A stretch of 64,000 bases of DNA from Streptomyces sp. CA-210063 (GCF_024612015.1 NZ_CP102512.1:5456001-5520000); one strand, 5' to 3'; positions 27,186 to 36,382 are shown, numbered from the stretch's first letter. The notes: generated by a model not told the origin, from the sequence alone. A program made the numbers and translations.

Positions 27186-27362
27186 GTCGCGCAGTTCCCT
27201 GCGCACCAAGAGCGTGGGTCCCGGCGGTCCTAAGTGCGCGGAGTTCCCTGCGCCCCCAAGGACGCGCCTTCCCTGCGCCCCCAAGGACGCGCCTTCCCTG
27301 CGCCCCCAAGGACGCGCCTTCCCCGCGTCCCCACAGGACGCACAATTCCCCGCGCCCCAAAA
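27186..27362. repeat. Array of degenerate 26-bp GC-rich repeats
   Basis: Five to six tandem, imperfect copies of GCGCCTTCCCTGCGCCCCC followed by AAGGAC, for example at 27243, 27269, 27295 and 27321. They resemble the GCAGTTCCCCGCGCCCC arm of the repeat at 38469. They fill part of the 537-bp gene-free spacer 27050-27586 between two divergent genes. Confidence 0.7.
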
Positions 27363-27586
27363 ACCCGCGTCGTCCGTGTCTCGTCAGGACGTGCCGTCGC
27401 CGCGTCCCTGAAGGTGGGTCGGAGGGTCGAAAGTGACGGGTGATTCGGAAGGGTTCGGTCCGCATACACCGATTGTGAGGTGGGCGCATCCGCCGTATGG
27501 GCGGAGAGACGGGTTCCGGGCGATTGCGCGGGGGCGTTGGCGGCAATACGTAACGGTATGTCGAGCCGCGGCCAGGAGGCTGGAGC

Positions 27587-28033
27587 ATGAGCATCTGGTG
27601 GTCACTCCATTTGCGGCGTGAGGCTGCGAGCGTGCCGCTCGCCCGGCGGCTGCTGATGGGCACGATGGAGACGGCGGGCGTCGACCCGGACGTCTCCTAC
27701 GACCTCTCCGTCGCCCTCAGCGAGGCCTGTGCCAACGCCGTCGAGCACGGGGGCGCGGTCGCTGCGGGCGGTACGTCCGAGGCGTACCGGGTCACCGCCT
27801 ACCTCGACGGCGAGAAATGCCGTATCGAGGTCGCCGACTCCGGACCCGGGTTCCCCCACCGCCACCCGGTCCGCCCGGCCCACACCGACGACGAGAACGG
27901 CCGGGGCCTCGGCCTCATCCGTGAACTCGCCGACCACGTCCACATCGGCAACAAGCCGGGCCGCGGCGGCGCGGTGGTCAGCTTCGACAAGATCCTCAAG
28001 TGGCGCGAGGGCGCGCCGTTGGTGGCGGTGTAG
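27587..28033 (+). CDS. Anti-sigma-type ATP-binding protein (HATPase, SpoIIAB/RsbW-like)
   Basis: 148-residue single-domain GHKL ATPase. N box LSEACANAVEHG, G1 box VADSGPGFP and G2 box ENGRGLGLIRELADHV are intact. Proteins of this type in Streptomyces inhibit sigma factors or phosphorylate anti-anti-sigma factors. Start ATG 27587 follows AGGAGG with good spacing. It faces the end of the Fxs operon across a 220-bp C-rich spacer (28034-28253) with no visible gene, so a functional tie to that operon is uncertain. Confidence 0.9.
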   Translation: MSIWWSLHLRREAASVPLARRLLMGTMETAGVDPDVSYDLSVALSEACANAVEHGGAVAAGGTSEAYRVTAYLDGEKCRIEVADSGPGFPHRHPVRPAHTDDENGRGLGLIRELADHVHIGNKPGRGGAVVSFDKILKWREGAPLVAV

Positions 28034-28253
28034 CCCGCCCGCTCCGGCACGACGGCCGTGCCCGCGCTCTCTCTGGCCACGCCCCTCCGCCCGCCCCGGC
28101 GCGGCGACGGCCCCGCCCCACCCCGGCACACGCCCGCACCCGGCCCCACACCCCGCGGCGCGCGACGGCCCCTTCTCCGCCCCGGCACGCGACCGCACCC
28201 GCCCCACACACCCCCCCGGCACCCACCCCACCCCGCCGCCCCCTCCACGCCCC

Positions 28254-31200
28254 TCAGATCTGATGCGGCTCCAAGTCCCGCCCCACCCGCTGCCAGGAGC
28301 GGACCAGCGCTGTGACCTGGTGGGTGGTGCCCAGGAGTTGGGAGAGCCGGGTCACCATCTTCTTGTGGAGCCGGTCAGCCTCCTCCGTGCGGCCGGTGTC
28401 CCGGAGGGTGATCGCGAGGTTGGCCGTGCCGACCAGCACATCGGGGTGGTCGGGGCCGAAACGCTCGCGGAGCCCCTCCACGGCCTGGCGTTCCCCGTGC
28501 TCGGCGCGCTCGTGCAGGCCCAGGTCCCCGTAGGCGTTGGCCAGGTTGAGGGCGGCGGACAGGACGGCCGGATGGTCGTCGCCGAGGGTCGCCGCCAGGC
28601 CGTCGTGGGCGTGGCGGCTCAGCTCCTGCGCCTTCTCCGCGTTCCCCAGGACCCGGTGGTACATGGCGAGGTTGTTGAAGCAGTACATGGTGAACGGATG
28701 CTCGGCGCCGAACGAGTCCCGATACCCGTCCAGCACCTCTTCGACCTGCCGTACCGCCCGCGCGGGACCGTCCTCGGGGTCCGTGACGAAGTAGTCCGCG
28801 GCGAGGTTGAGCCCGCAGGCCAGGACCTCGGGGATGGTGCTGCCGTAGCGGTCGTGATAGCGGGCGTACGTCTTCCAGGTCTCCTCCGTGATCCGCAGTG
28901 CCTCGGCGATACGGCCCGCCTTGCGCAGCGAGACGGCGAGGCTCTTGTCGGCCTGCAGCACCTCCGGCACACCCGGGTTGAACACCTGCTCGAACCCTTC
29001 ACGCACCTCGCGCAGCAGCTCGGCGGAGGTCCGGTAGTCGCCGAGGTCGCGCAGGTCGCGTGCGTGGTGACCCTTGGTGGCGAGGGTGTAGGGATGCGTC
29101 GGGCCCAGCAGGGCGGTACGGCGGCGGACCGTGTCCTCGGTGAGGCGGCGGGCGGTCTCGCTGTCGCCGCCCAGCCGGAAGTCGATGGCCAGGTTGTTGG
29201 CGGCGGACAGCGTGCGCCCGTGGTCCTCGCCGAAGATCTCCTTGAAGCCAAGATGGATCCGCAGGTCCAGTTCCAGGGCCTCCTTGTAGCGGCCCAGCGC
29301 CCTGTAGTCGGCGGCGAGGCTGCCCGAGGCGATGAGGATGCTCGGGTGCCCCTCTCCGAAGAGCCGTCGTCGGCCGTCCAGGGTGCTTTCGTCCATGGCC
29401 CTCGCGGCCTGGTACTCACCCTGGGCGCGCAGCACGTTGGCCAACTGGAAGCGGAGGTTGAGAATCTGCTCGTCGTCCGCCTCCGCGAACTCGGTCCATT
29501 TTTCGTCGAGTTGGGTGGCCAGGGTCCGCGCGGCGTGCAGTTCGCCACGCCTGCCCAGGTAGCGGACGCGGTCGACCATCAGCTGGCGCGGCCCCTCCTC
29601 CGCGCACTCGCGGATCTTCGAGGGCGTCAGATGCGGCCAGATCACCTCGAACCCGAGCCACTGTGCGGGATCGTCCACGGCACCCTCGCGCGGCCGGGCG
29701 GCGGCGAGAATGCGGTGCACCTCGTGCATGGTCTGCATGTACCGCTGGTCGTCCAGGCTGTCCCGTACCGCCGCCTGGACCAGGCGGTGCACCTGGATCG
29801 AGTTGTCGGCCGAGTCGACCTTGGCGAGGGCGAAGCGGTTCAGGGCCTGGGTGACGCGGCCGAGCATGTAGCGGGCGCGCAGGTCCCGGTCGTACGGGAG
29901 CAGGGCGTCGATCATCGCGTCGCTGCTGATCAGGGACATCGAGATGGGCTCGGCCGAGAAGAAGGCGCACAGTTCGAGCAGCCGGGCCGCCGCCGGGGAC
30001 TCCTCGCGCAGCCGGGTGATGGAGATGTTCCAGGTGACGCCGACGGAGGACGGGTACTCGACGGCGTCCACGGCCTCCTGCACGGACAGCACCCGGGTGG
30101 ACTGCTCCCGCAGCTGCTCGATGTACTCGTGCACCGGGGTGGCCGTCGCCTCCAGCCAGGCCGCCGCGACCTCCACGGCGAGCGGCAGGTCGCCCAGCGC
30201 GTCGGCGACCCGGTCCGCGTCGGCCTCGCGCAGCCCGGGCACCCGGCGGCACAGATGCTCCACGCTCTCCTCGCGGGTGAAGACCTCCATCTCCAGCGAC
30301 TGGACCAGGGTCGAGCCGGGCCGGGCGCGGGTGGTGACCAGGATGTGGCCGTAGACGTGGTCCTGCGGGGCCCCGGTCTGATCCGGGAACAGGTGCGGCG
30401 CCCGGTCCAGGTCCGGGACGTTGTCGAAGATCAGCAGCCAGCGCGCGCACGGATTCCCCTGCCGGAGGGCGGTCATGGCCGCCTCGGCCGCCTCGGAGAC
30501 GTCGTCGCCGACGGGCAGGCCCAGTTCCCGGGCGAGCGCTGCCACCTTCGGCGGGACCAGGTCCGGCTGTTCGGCGTCGATCCACCACACCAGGTCGTAG
30601 TCCGCCTTGAACCGATGGGCGTACTCGCGGGCCAGCTGGGACTTGCCCACCCCGCCCAGGCCGTGCAGCACCTGCGGCAGCCGCTGCCCGGAGCGGTCGC
30701 TGACCAGGCGCTCGCGCAGCCGGTCCAGGATCGGGGAGCGGCCGGTGAACCACGGGTAGCGGGGCTGGACGTTGGAGATCCGCGTCCCGGTGTTGGGGAA
30801 GCGCGCGGCGCCGCCGGGCGGTGCGGGCAGGACGTCCGGGTGGTCGAGGCCGGTGAGCAGCGTGGTGTACGCCCGCTCCTCGTCCAGCCGGCTGAGGTCG
30901 AGCGCGCCCCGGCCGGACTGCGGCAGGCTGAGCCGGACGTCGTCGACGCGCACCGCCACCGGCCGGTTCCGCGGCCCCCGCCCCCGGACGCGTACGGCGT
31001 CGTCCCAGGCCCGGCGCGCACGGCGGGAGTTGAGGAAGGCGTGGGAGACCACGGCGAGCAGCCGTTCCGAGCCGTCGGACGTGTCCTCGCCGTCGGCCCC
31101 GTCCCGGTCGTCGTCCCGAGGCAGCGCGTCGGCGTCCTGAGGCAGCGCCCGGACGTCCATGGGCGCCACCTCGAACCCGGCGTCCCGCAGCACCGACTCC

Positions 31201-32249
31201 AGCCAGTCCACCCACATCCGGTCCTCGGAGACGTAGTACAGGACCAGCCGGGAGACCGGCAGCGGCCGCCGCCGGGTGTAGGCGGCCTTGTACCGGGCCC
31301 GCTTCTCCTCGCCGATCAGGGGCAGCCCGGTGACCCGGCCCTCGGTGACGACGGAGGTGACCCGTTCGCAGGCGCTCAGCATCGAGTTGGCCGTCTTCGG
31401 CGGGTCGCCGAAGGCCGCCAGGATCTCCTCGTAGGCGTAGTACGGCTGGTAGAGGATCTCCATCGACGACCAGTAGTCGGTGAGCCGCTCGCCGTCCAGG
31501 CCGGCCGGCAGCCCGGCGAAGCGCTCCCGGGCCAGCGCGCGCCCCGCGTCGAGCTTGTCCTTCTCGCCGAGGTCGATGCGCATGGCCAGCGGCAGGATGC
31601 GAATGCCCTTGTGGCCGAACCGCTCCCGGATGTCCTGGGCGACGGCGGCGGCGCCCTCGATGCTCTGGCCGCTGAGGGTGTAGCAGACGACCAGCGTGTT
31701 GGGCATCTGCACGGTGCAGATGTCCGCGAGGTCGCTGAGGCCGGTGCGGCTGTCGATCAGGGTGTAGTCGTAGTGGCGTCGCATGTCGGAGCGCATCGCG
31801 TCGAAGAACTGGCCGCCGCCGTAACTGGCGTAGAAGAGCTCCCAGTCCAGGTTGCCGACCAGCGGGTAGTCGTCGTGGCGCCGCCCGGCGGACAGGAAGT
31901 CCAGGCTGCCGCCCTCGGGGAACGCCCAGTCGAGGGTGAGCGCGTGGGGCCGGACCCGGGCGTGCCTGCGGTGCCAGTCGGGGGCGCGGTCGGGCAGGTC
32001 GAGCAGGGCCTGCCGCCGGTAGTCGTCGATGATGTTGATCAGCCCGGGTGTGGCCCGGAGCATGGCGGGGTTCAGGAACGGGTGGAAGAACTTGTGCAGG
32101 CCCGGCGCCTCCAGGTCCCAGTCGACGACCAGGACGCGGTGTCCGTTCGCGGCCAGGATCCATGCCACGTTGGCGAGCGTCATGGTCCGCCCGGTGCCGC
32201 CCTTGTACGAGTAGAACGTGATCACCGTGCCGTTGCGGTTCTCCGTCAT
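28254..32249 (-). CDS. fxsT: FxsT: MinD-like/TIR-like/NB-ARC/TPR protein of the FxSxx-COOH system
   Basis: 1331-residue multidomain protein. Residues 1-~300: MinD/ParA-like P-loop ATPase with the deviant Walker A YSYKGGTGRT (K16) and VVDWDLEAPGL. About 335-450: TIR-like segment (LVLYYVSEDRMWVDWLESVL ... VVSHAFLNSRRARRAW); the position expected for a catalytic Glu is not Glu. About 510-800: NB-ARC/STAND NTPase with HGLGGVGKSQLAREYA and LLIFDNV. About 880-1331: ten or so tetratricopeptide repeats (FAEADDEQILNLRFQLANVLRAQGEYQAAR and successors). The plan resembles NLR-type sensors, where ligand sensing by repeats releases an effector. Last gene of fxsA-B-C-T, 93 bp after fxsC. The role is unknown. 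Confidence 0.9.
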   Translation of the reverse strand: MTENRNGTVITFYSYKGGTGRTMTLANVAWILAANGHRVLVVDWDLEAPGLHKFFHPFLNPAMLRATPGLINIIDDYRRQALLDLPDRAPDWHRRHARVRPHALTLDWAFPEGGSLDFLSAGRRHDDYPLVGNLDWELFYASYGGGQFFDAMRSDMRRHYDYTLIDSRTGLSDLADICTVQMPNTLVVCYTLSGQSIEGAAAVAQDIRERFGHKGIRILPLAMRIDLGEKDKLDAGRALARERFAGLPAGLDGERLTDYWSSMEILYQPYYAYEEILAAFGDPPKTANSMLSACERVTSVVTEGRVTGLPLIGEEKRARYKAAYTRRRPLPVSRLVLYYVSEDRMWVDWLESVLRDAGFEVAPMDVRALPQDADALPRDDDRDGADGEDTSDGSERLLAVVSHAFLNSRRARRAWDDAVRVRGRGPRNRPVAVRVDDVRLSLPQSGRGALDLSRLDEERAYTTLLTGLDHPDVLPAPPGGAARFPNTGTRISNVQPRYPWFTGRSPILDRLRERLVSDRSGQRLPQVLHGLGGVGKSQLAREYAHRFKADYDLVWWIDAEQPDLVPPKVAALARELGLPVGDDVSEAAEAAMTALRQGNPCARWLLIFDNVPDLDRAPHLFPDQTGAPQDHVYGHILVTTRARPGSTLVQSLEMEVFTREESVEHLCRRVPGLREADADRVADALGDLPLAVEVAAAWLEATATPVHEYIEQLREQSTRVLSVQEAVDAVEYPSSVGVTWNISITRLREESPAAARLLELCAFFSAEPISMSLISSDAMIDALLPYDRDLRARYMLGRVTQALNRFALAKVDSADNSIQVHRLVQAAVRDSLDDQRYMQTMHEVHRILAAARPREGAVDDPAQWLGFEVIWPHLTPSKIRECAEEGPRQLMVDRVRYLGRRGELHAARTLATQLDEKWTEFAEADDEQILNLRFQLANVLRAQGEYQAARAMDESTLDGRRRLFGEGHPSILIASGSLAADYRALGRYKEALELDLRIHLGFKEIFGEDHGRTLSAANNLAIDFRLGGDSETARRLTEDTVRRRTALLGPTHPYTLATKGHHARDLRDLGDYRTSAELLREVREGFEQVFNPGVPEVLQADKSLAVSLRKAGRIAEALRITEETWKTYARYHDRYGSTIPEVLACGLNLAADYFVTDPEDGPARAVRQVEEVLDGYRDSFGAEHPFTMYCFNNLAMYHRVLGNAEKAQELSRHAHDGLAATLGDDHPAVLSAALNLANAYGDLGLHERAEHGERQAVEGLRERFGPDHPDVLVGTANLAITLRDTGRTEEADRLHKKMVTRLSQLLGTTHQVTALVRSWQRVGRDLEPHQI

Positions 32250-32342
32250 GCGCCTGCCGTCCTCCGCCCGTCCGACCTGCCCTTGCCGTACGCCCGTTCC
32301 CCACCTGCGCCCGTACGCCCGTACGTCCCGGTGACACCGGGC

Positions 32343-33593
32343 CTAGCCGCTCAGATCCGCCGGGCCCCTCAGCCGTGGAGGTCCGGTGCGGGGTCCCAAC
32401 GGCGGAAAGGTCCGCGCGTGTGCCTCGTAGGAGGCGACGGCCTGCTTCACGGCCGTCTGCAGTTCGTTCCCGAAGGCGTCCAGGGTGCGGATGCCGCCGT
32501 TGAGGGTCCGGTGCCCGCTGCCCTCCGTCGTCCGCGTGGCCAGGGCCTTCTCCGTGAGCGCGGTCAGTCTCTTGTCCCGCGCCGACCCGGCGTCGTCGTC
32601 GCACCTGGGGATCATCACGCTGATCCACGGCCGCTGTTCCTCGCACAGCCGTTCCATCAGCTCCCGGCCCCGGGCGGAGCCCAGTGCCCACCGGTCGAGC
32701 AGCAGCAGTCCGGGCGCCCGGGGCGGTCCCGGGCCGAGCAGACGGTCGGCGTCCTTCTCGAAGTCCCCGATGTTCACCTTGTAGTCCATGGTGCGCACCA
32801 GGTCGGCCGCGTGTTCGCCGAGCGGCCGGGCCGACGCCGGGTGGTACGGGTTCCAGTCGCGCGGCAGTGGACCGTAGCAGTCGGGCGCGCGGCCCGGCGG
32901 CAGATCGGCGCGGGTGCAGGCCAGGACCGAGATGTCGAACTCCGGGGGATGGCCCAGGGCCCCGAACGCGCTGGGCAGCGACTCGTACTCGTCGTACACC
33001 TGCCCCTCGTCCAGCTCGGTCGTCTTGGCCACCTGCACGATCTGCTTGGCCAGCCGGTACAGGGCCCGCTCGTACTCGTCGCGGAGGTAGCGGAGTTTGG
33101 TCAGCCCGTAGAAGCCCTCCTCCGCGTAGTCCTGGCCGAAGGACACGTGGTTGAACTGGAGGTCCCTGGCCGCGTGCGGCAGCTGGGCGAGTTCCACGGG
33201 CACCCATAACGCGGGGATGATCGCGTGCCCCCGGGCCTCACCGCCGCGCGCCCGGTGGCTGATCTGCCGCTGGGTGAAGGCCCACCACTCCCGGCCGCAC
33301 TGCTCGCTGCGGAAGTAGCGCGGCGAGTACAGCGGCACGAACACCTTGCAGCGCGCGAGGTTCTCCGACAGCTCGTCCGTCCAGCGGGTGCCGACCGCCA
33401 TGCCCTGGTCCAGGAAGCCGGCCTTCGCGCCCCGCGGCAGATCGGTCATCTGCATGATGTGGGCGCACAGCCCGTCGTACAGCTTTTTCACCCAGACGTC
33501 CGGATCGAGGTCACCGGCGTCATTTCGCGGCGTGTGCGCATAACTGAGGAAGAAATAAGGGCTTCCGCCGCCCCTGGCCGCATCTCCTCGCAC
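32343..33593 (-). CDS. fxsC: FxsC: TIR-like protein of the FxSxx-COOH system
   Basis: 416 residues. N-terminal ~200 residues are a TIR/SEFIR-like domain: YFFLSYAHTPRND, WTDELSENLARCKVFVPLYSPRYFRSEQCGREWWAF, with Glu in CGREWW at the place of the catalytic Glu of TIR NADases (inference). The C-terminal half is the family-specific FxsC region (FDISVLACTRADLPPGR, WNPYHPASARPLGEHAADLV, LLLLDRWALGSARGRELMERL). Start GTG 33593 with GGGGGG upstream. Codon 129 (33207-33209) is TTA in ALWVP, making translation dependent on bldA tRNA. Lies 75 bp after fxsB. Confidence 0.9.
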   Translation of the reverse strand: MRGDAARGGGSPYFFLSYAHTPRNDAGDLDPDVWVKKLYDGLCAHIMQMTDLPRGAKAGFLDQGMAVGTRWTDELSENLARCKVFVPLYSPRYFRSEQCGREWWAFTQRQISHRARGGEARGHAIIPALWVPVELAQLPHAARDLQFNHVSFGQDYAEEGFYGLTKLRYLRDEYERALYRLAKQIVQVAKTTELDEGQVYDEYESLPSAFGALGHPPEFDISVLACTRADLPPGRAPDCYGPLPRDWNPYHPASARPLGEHAADLVRTMDYKVNIGDFEKDADRLLGPGPPRAPGLLLLDRWALGSARGRELMERLCEEQRPWISVMIPRCDDDAGSARDKRLTALTEKALATRTTEGSGHRTLNGGIRTLDAFGNELQTAVKQAVASYEAHARTFPPLGPRTGPPRLRGPADLSG

Positions 33594-33668
33594 CCGTGCC
33601 CCCCGATGCCCGGTGACTTTCCTCAGTGTAGGAAGAGCGCGGCGGCCCGTGGAATATGCCGAACCGGC

Positions 33669-36062
33669 TCAATGTCCCGGCGGCCGAACAGTCCGCCGGT
33701 GCTCCTCCGCCGCCCGTCGGGCCGCCCGCAGTGCGTCCACGCTCACCGCGTCCCCGGCCAGCGCCTCCCGGAGCCCGGCGACGAACCGCTCCCCGTCCTC
33801 CGTCAGCGCCTTCGATGTCGCCAGTGTCTCCACCGCCTGAGCCGTCTGGTCCCGCCACCGTGAGAACCGCACCTCCGCGTCACGGCCGCCCCCGCCCCGC
33901 CATCGTGCCCGCCAGAAGTCGACCACCGCCAGATGCGCGTACGTCCCCTGCAACAGCCCCTCCAGAGGGCGCGGGTCGGCCCGCCAGGGCGCGTAGAACA
34001 GCGTCTCGCAGGCCGGATCGTGGAGGTCCACCAGATCCAGTACGGCGCCCAGCTTCACATGCTGGAACTCATGGACGAGCAGCAGCGCCAGCGTCTCCGG
34101 TGTGCCCGGGCGGGCGATGGCCACCGCGCCGAAGGCGTCGCGGGCCGCCGAGCTGAGGTCGGCGTTCTCGGGCGAGGGCAGCAGCGGGGTGATCACGCGG
34201 AGCCCGGCGGCGATTCCCGGGGCGTACTCGGGCAGTTCGCGGCGGATCCAGGCCCAGGCCGCCGTCAGGCCGGCCCGCCACGCCTCGGCCTCGCCCTCGG
34301 TGAGCCGGGGGTGTGCCGGGTGGCCGTGGCAGTCCCGCCAGGGGTCGGTGTCCTCCAGGGCGACGGACCAGCCGTCCAGGTCGAACCGCCGAGTCCCCTG
34401 CCAGGCGGGGTCCTTGGCGCCCGTCCGGCCCACCGTGTACGTCCGGCCGCCCGCGTGGACCGTGCAGCCGTCGGCGTCCGTGCGGACCTCGGCCTGTTCG
34501 ATGCCCGCCTCCAGCGTCAGCGTCCCGAGCGTGGGCAGACGCAGCAGGCCGTCGCGGACCGGGACGACGACCGTTTCCGCGCGCCCGGCGCGCAGCGCGG
34601 CGGCCGCGGTGATCTCCGCGATCCCGTGTACGGCCGTCGCGGCCGCCTCCGCGTCGCCGCCGAGGCAGCGCAGGGCCCAGGTCCGTACATAGGGGTGGGC
34701 CAGGACCCGGTCCACCGACTCGGGTGCCTCGCCGTCGAGGACGGTCAGCGTCCGCCAGGCGTCCTCGCCCTGCGGGGTGTGCGTCGTCTCGTGCCACACA
34801 TGCCCCAGCAACTCGCGGACCAGGGAGAGTTGGTGGCGGGCCAGCAGATCCACGGTGGCGGCCGTGCCACGACCGGTGGCGAGTTCGGCGAGGTGGTGCT
34901 CGGCGAGCGCCGGCCGGACGGACTGGTCGGTCATATGACGGTCCCGGAGGTCGGTGATGAGGGACAGCAGATCGGAGCAGTACACGGAAGGGTTGCGGAA
35001 TCCGCTGCCGTCGGACCGGTACCGGTGGGCGTAGAGGCCGCCGCCGCAGGAGCGCACGACCGGACAGGCGCGGCACTGCTCGGCCAGCCCGTCGAGGCCC
35101 TGCTGCCGGGCCACGATGCCCGGATGCGCGGCCACCTCGTCCAGGGAGTGGGCGAACACGTCCAGGCCGGTGGCGGGGGCGCCGTCGTGCGCGGTCTTCA
35201 GGGAGTCGGCCTGTTCGAAGGTCCCGTCGGTCTCGATCACGGCGAGGTCGGCCGGGGCCAGCCCCAGGGACTCGGTCAGGCTGCTGTCGCCGCGCAGGGT
35301 CCGCAGGACGGAGTCGAAGACACGGACGTCCATGGTGCGGCCGGTCGCGGTCCAGCGGTCGTGGACGGCCAGCAGCCAGCGCGCGTACGCCGTGCCGTCG
35401 GTGTCCTCGGCCGGGCGCGGCGGCGGCTCGTCCCAGGTGGCGTGCGGGAGGAGGAAGTCGACGCGCGGCGGGGCGAGTTCGGCGAGCGCGTCATAAACGG
35501 CGACGGGGTCGTTGCGCAGGTCGATGGTGCACAGGATGCCCGCGAAGAGGTGCCGGTAGCGGGGCTGGTTGAGCAGGGCGATGCCTCTGAGGACCCGGTC
35601 GTGGCTGCTGCGTCCGTCGGCGTAGCGGCGGTGCAGGTCGTTCGCGGCCCGGTCGCCGTCCAGCGAGACGCCCACCTTGATCCCGAACTCCGCGAACAGG
35701 TCCAGGAACCGCTCGTCGAGGGTGACGGCGTTGGTGTGGATCCGCAGGTCCAGCTCGCACACGCCGTCGAGGGCGGCGGTCAGTTCGGCGGCGGCCCCGC
35801 GCAGCCGGGTCCGGCCGGCGAGGAGGGGTTCGCCGCCGTGCAGCACGACGTGCACGGCGTCCAGTTGATGGGTCTTCGCGTGCTCGGAGATACGTTCCGC
35901 CGTGGCGCGCAGGACCTCGTCCGACACCACCGGGGGCCGACCGCGCCAGCTCTGGTCCGCGTGTTCGTACACATAGCAGTGGTCGCAGGCGAGATCGCAG
36001 CGACTGTGCATCTTCAGCACGAACTGGCGCAACGGCAGGTGCGGTCGGCCCATGACGGTCAT
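33669..36062 (-). CDS. fxsB: FxsB: radical SAM/SPASM cyclophane-forming maturase with HEXXH module
   Basis: 797 residues. C22, C26 and C29 (CDLACDHCY) bind the radical SAM [4Fe-4S] cluster; HGGEPLL and the GVSLDG strand are standard. The SPASM-type auxiliary cysteines are in CRACPVVRSCGGGLYAHRY and YCSDLL (about residues 340-380). The C-terminal half (about 430-797) contains HEFQH near residue 662, a zinc-protease-like motif fused to FxsB proteins. FxsB enzymes install a three-residue cyclophane between the Phe ring and a later side chain in FxSxx peptides. Two in-frame ATGs (36062, 36053) lack a strong ribosome site. It starts 27 bp after fxsA. Confidence 0.93.
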   Translation of the reverse strand: MTVMGRPHLPLRQFVLKMHSRCDLACDHCYVYEHADQSWRGRPPVVSDEVLRATAERISEHAKTHQLDAVHVVLHGGEPLLAGRTRLRGAAAELTAALDGVCELDLRIHTNAVTLDERFLDLFAEFGIKVGVSLDGDRAANDLHRRYADGRSSHDRVLRGIALLNQPRYRHLFAGILCTIDLRNDPVAVYDALAELAPPRVDFLLPHATWDEPPPRPAEDTDGTAYARWLLAVHDRWTATGRTMDVRVFDSVLRTLRGDSSLTESLGLAPADLAVIETDGTFEQADSLKTAHDGAPATGLDVFAHSLDEVAAHPGIVARQQGLDGLAEQCRACPVVRSCGGGLYAHRYRSDGSGFRNPSVYCSDLLSLITDLRDRHMTDQSVRPALAEHHLAELATGRGTAATVDLLARHQLSLVRELLGHVWHETTHTPQGEDAWRTLTVLDGEAPESVDRVLAHPYVRTWALRCLGGDAEAAATAVHGIAEITAAAALRAGRAETVVVPVRDGLLRLPTLGTLTLEAGIEQAEVRTDADGCTVHAGGRTYTVGRTGAKDPAWQGTRRFDLDGWSVALEDTDPWRDCHGHPAHPRLTEGEAEAWRAGLTAAWAWIRRELPEYAPGIAAGLRVITPLLPSPENADLSSAARDAFGAVAIARPGTPETLALLLVHEFQHVKLGAVLDLVDLHDPACETLFYAPWRADPRPLEGLLQGTYAHLAVVDFWRARWRGGGGRDAEVRFSRWRDQTAQAVETLATSKALTEDGERFVAGLREALAGDAVSVDALRAARRAAEEHRRTVRPPGH

Positions 36063-36089
36063 GCGGGTGTCGTCGCGTTTCGGCGGCTG

Positions 36090-36287
36090 TCAGACGGAGG
36101 ACTGGAAAGCCGCCACCGCGACCCTTCCCGGACCCCTCCGTTCGACGCCGTTCGATACGGCGCGGGTCAGAGCGGGCGACAGCGCGCCGCTGCTCTGCGC
36201 CGCCAACCGCACCAAGGACACCCGCTCGGGACCGTCGGCGGCCGTAGTCCCTGACTCTGCGGCCGTGGGGTCGAGGGATGCGTTCAT
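36090..36287 (-). CDS. fxsA: FxsA: FxSxx-COOH RiPP precursor peptide
   Basis: 65 residues ending AFQSSV, i.e. F-Q-S-S-V at the carboxyl end, exactly the FxSxx-COOH signature of this RiPP family. The rest is the leader, with a hydrophobic recognition-like segment VSLVRLAAQSSGALSPALTRAV in the middle and no signal peptide. ATG 36287 with GAGG upstream. It is directly followed by fxsB. The predicted modification is a cyclophane formed on F61 with the Ser at 63 by FxsB. Whether the C-terminal tail is cleaved and exported is not known. Confidence 0.93.
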   Translation of the reverse strand: MNASLDPTAAESGTTAADGPERVSLVRLAAQSSGALSPALTRAVSNGVERRGPGRVAVAAFQSSV

Positions 36288-36382
36288 GGGGACCTCATCA
36301 ATCTGTGCGTGGAAACTGACGGGGTTGCGGAGTCTTGCGGCTCAATGAAGCAGATGCCGACAGGAATTGCTCACTCATGCAC

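Noticed and set aside
27729..33209. An open plus-strand frame of over 1800 codons across fxsT and fxsC
   Set aside because: It is antisense to two genes with clear domains, has no recognisable motif and the composition of a high-GC shadow frame.
33933..36254. A 773-codon plus-strand frame opposite fxsB
   Set aside because: Pure antisense of the radical SAM gene; no domain.
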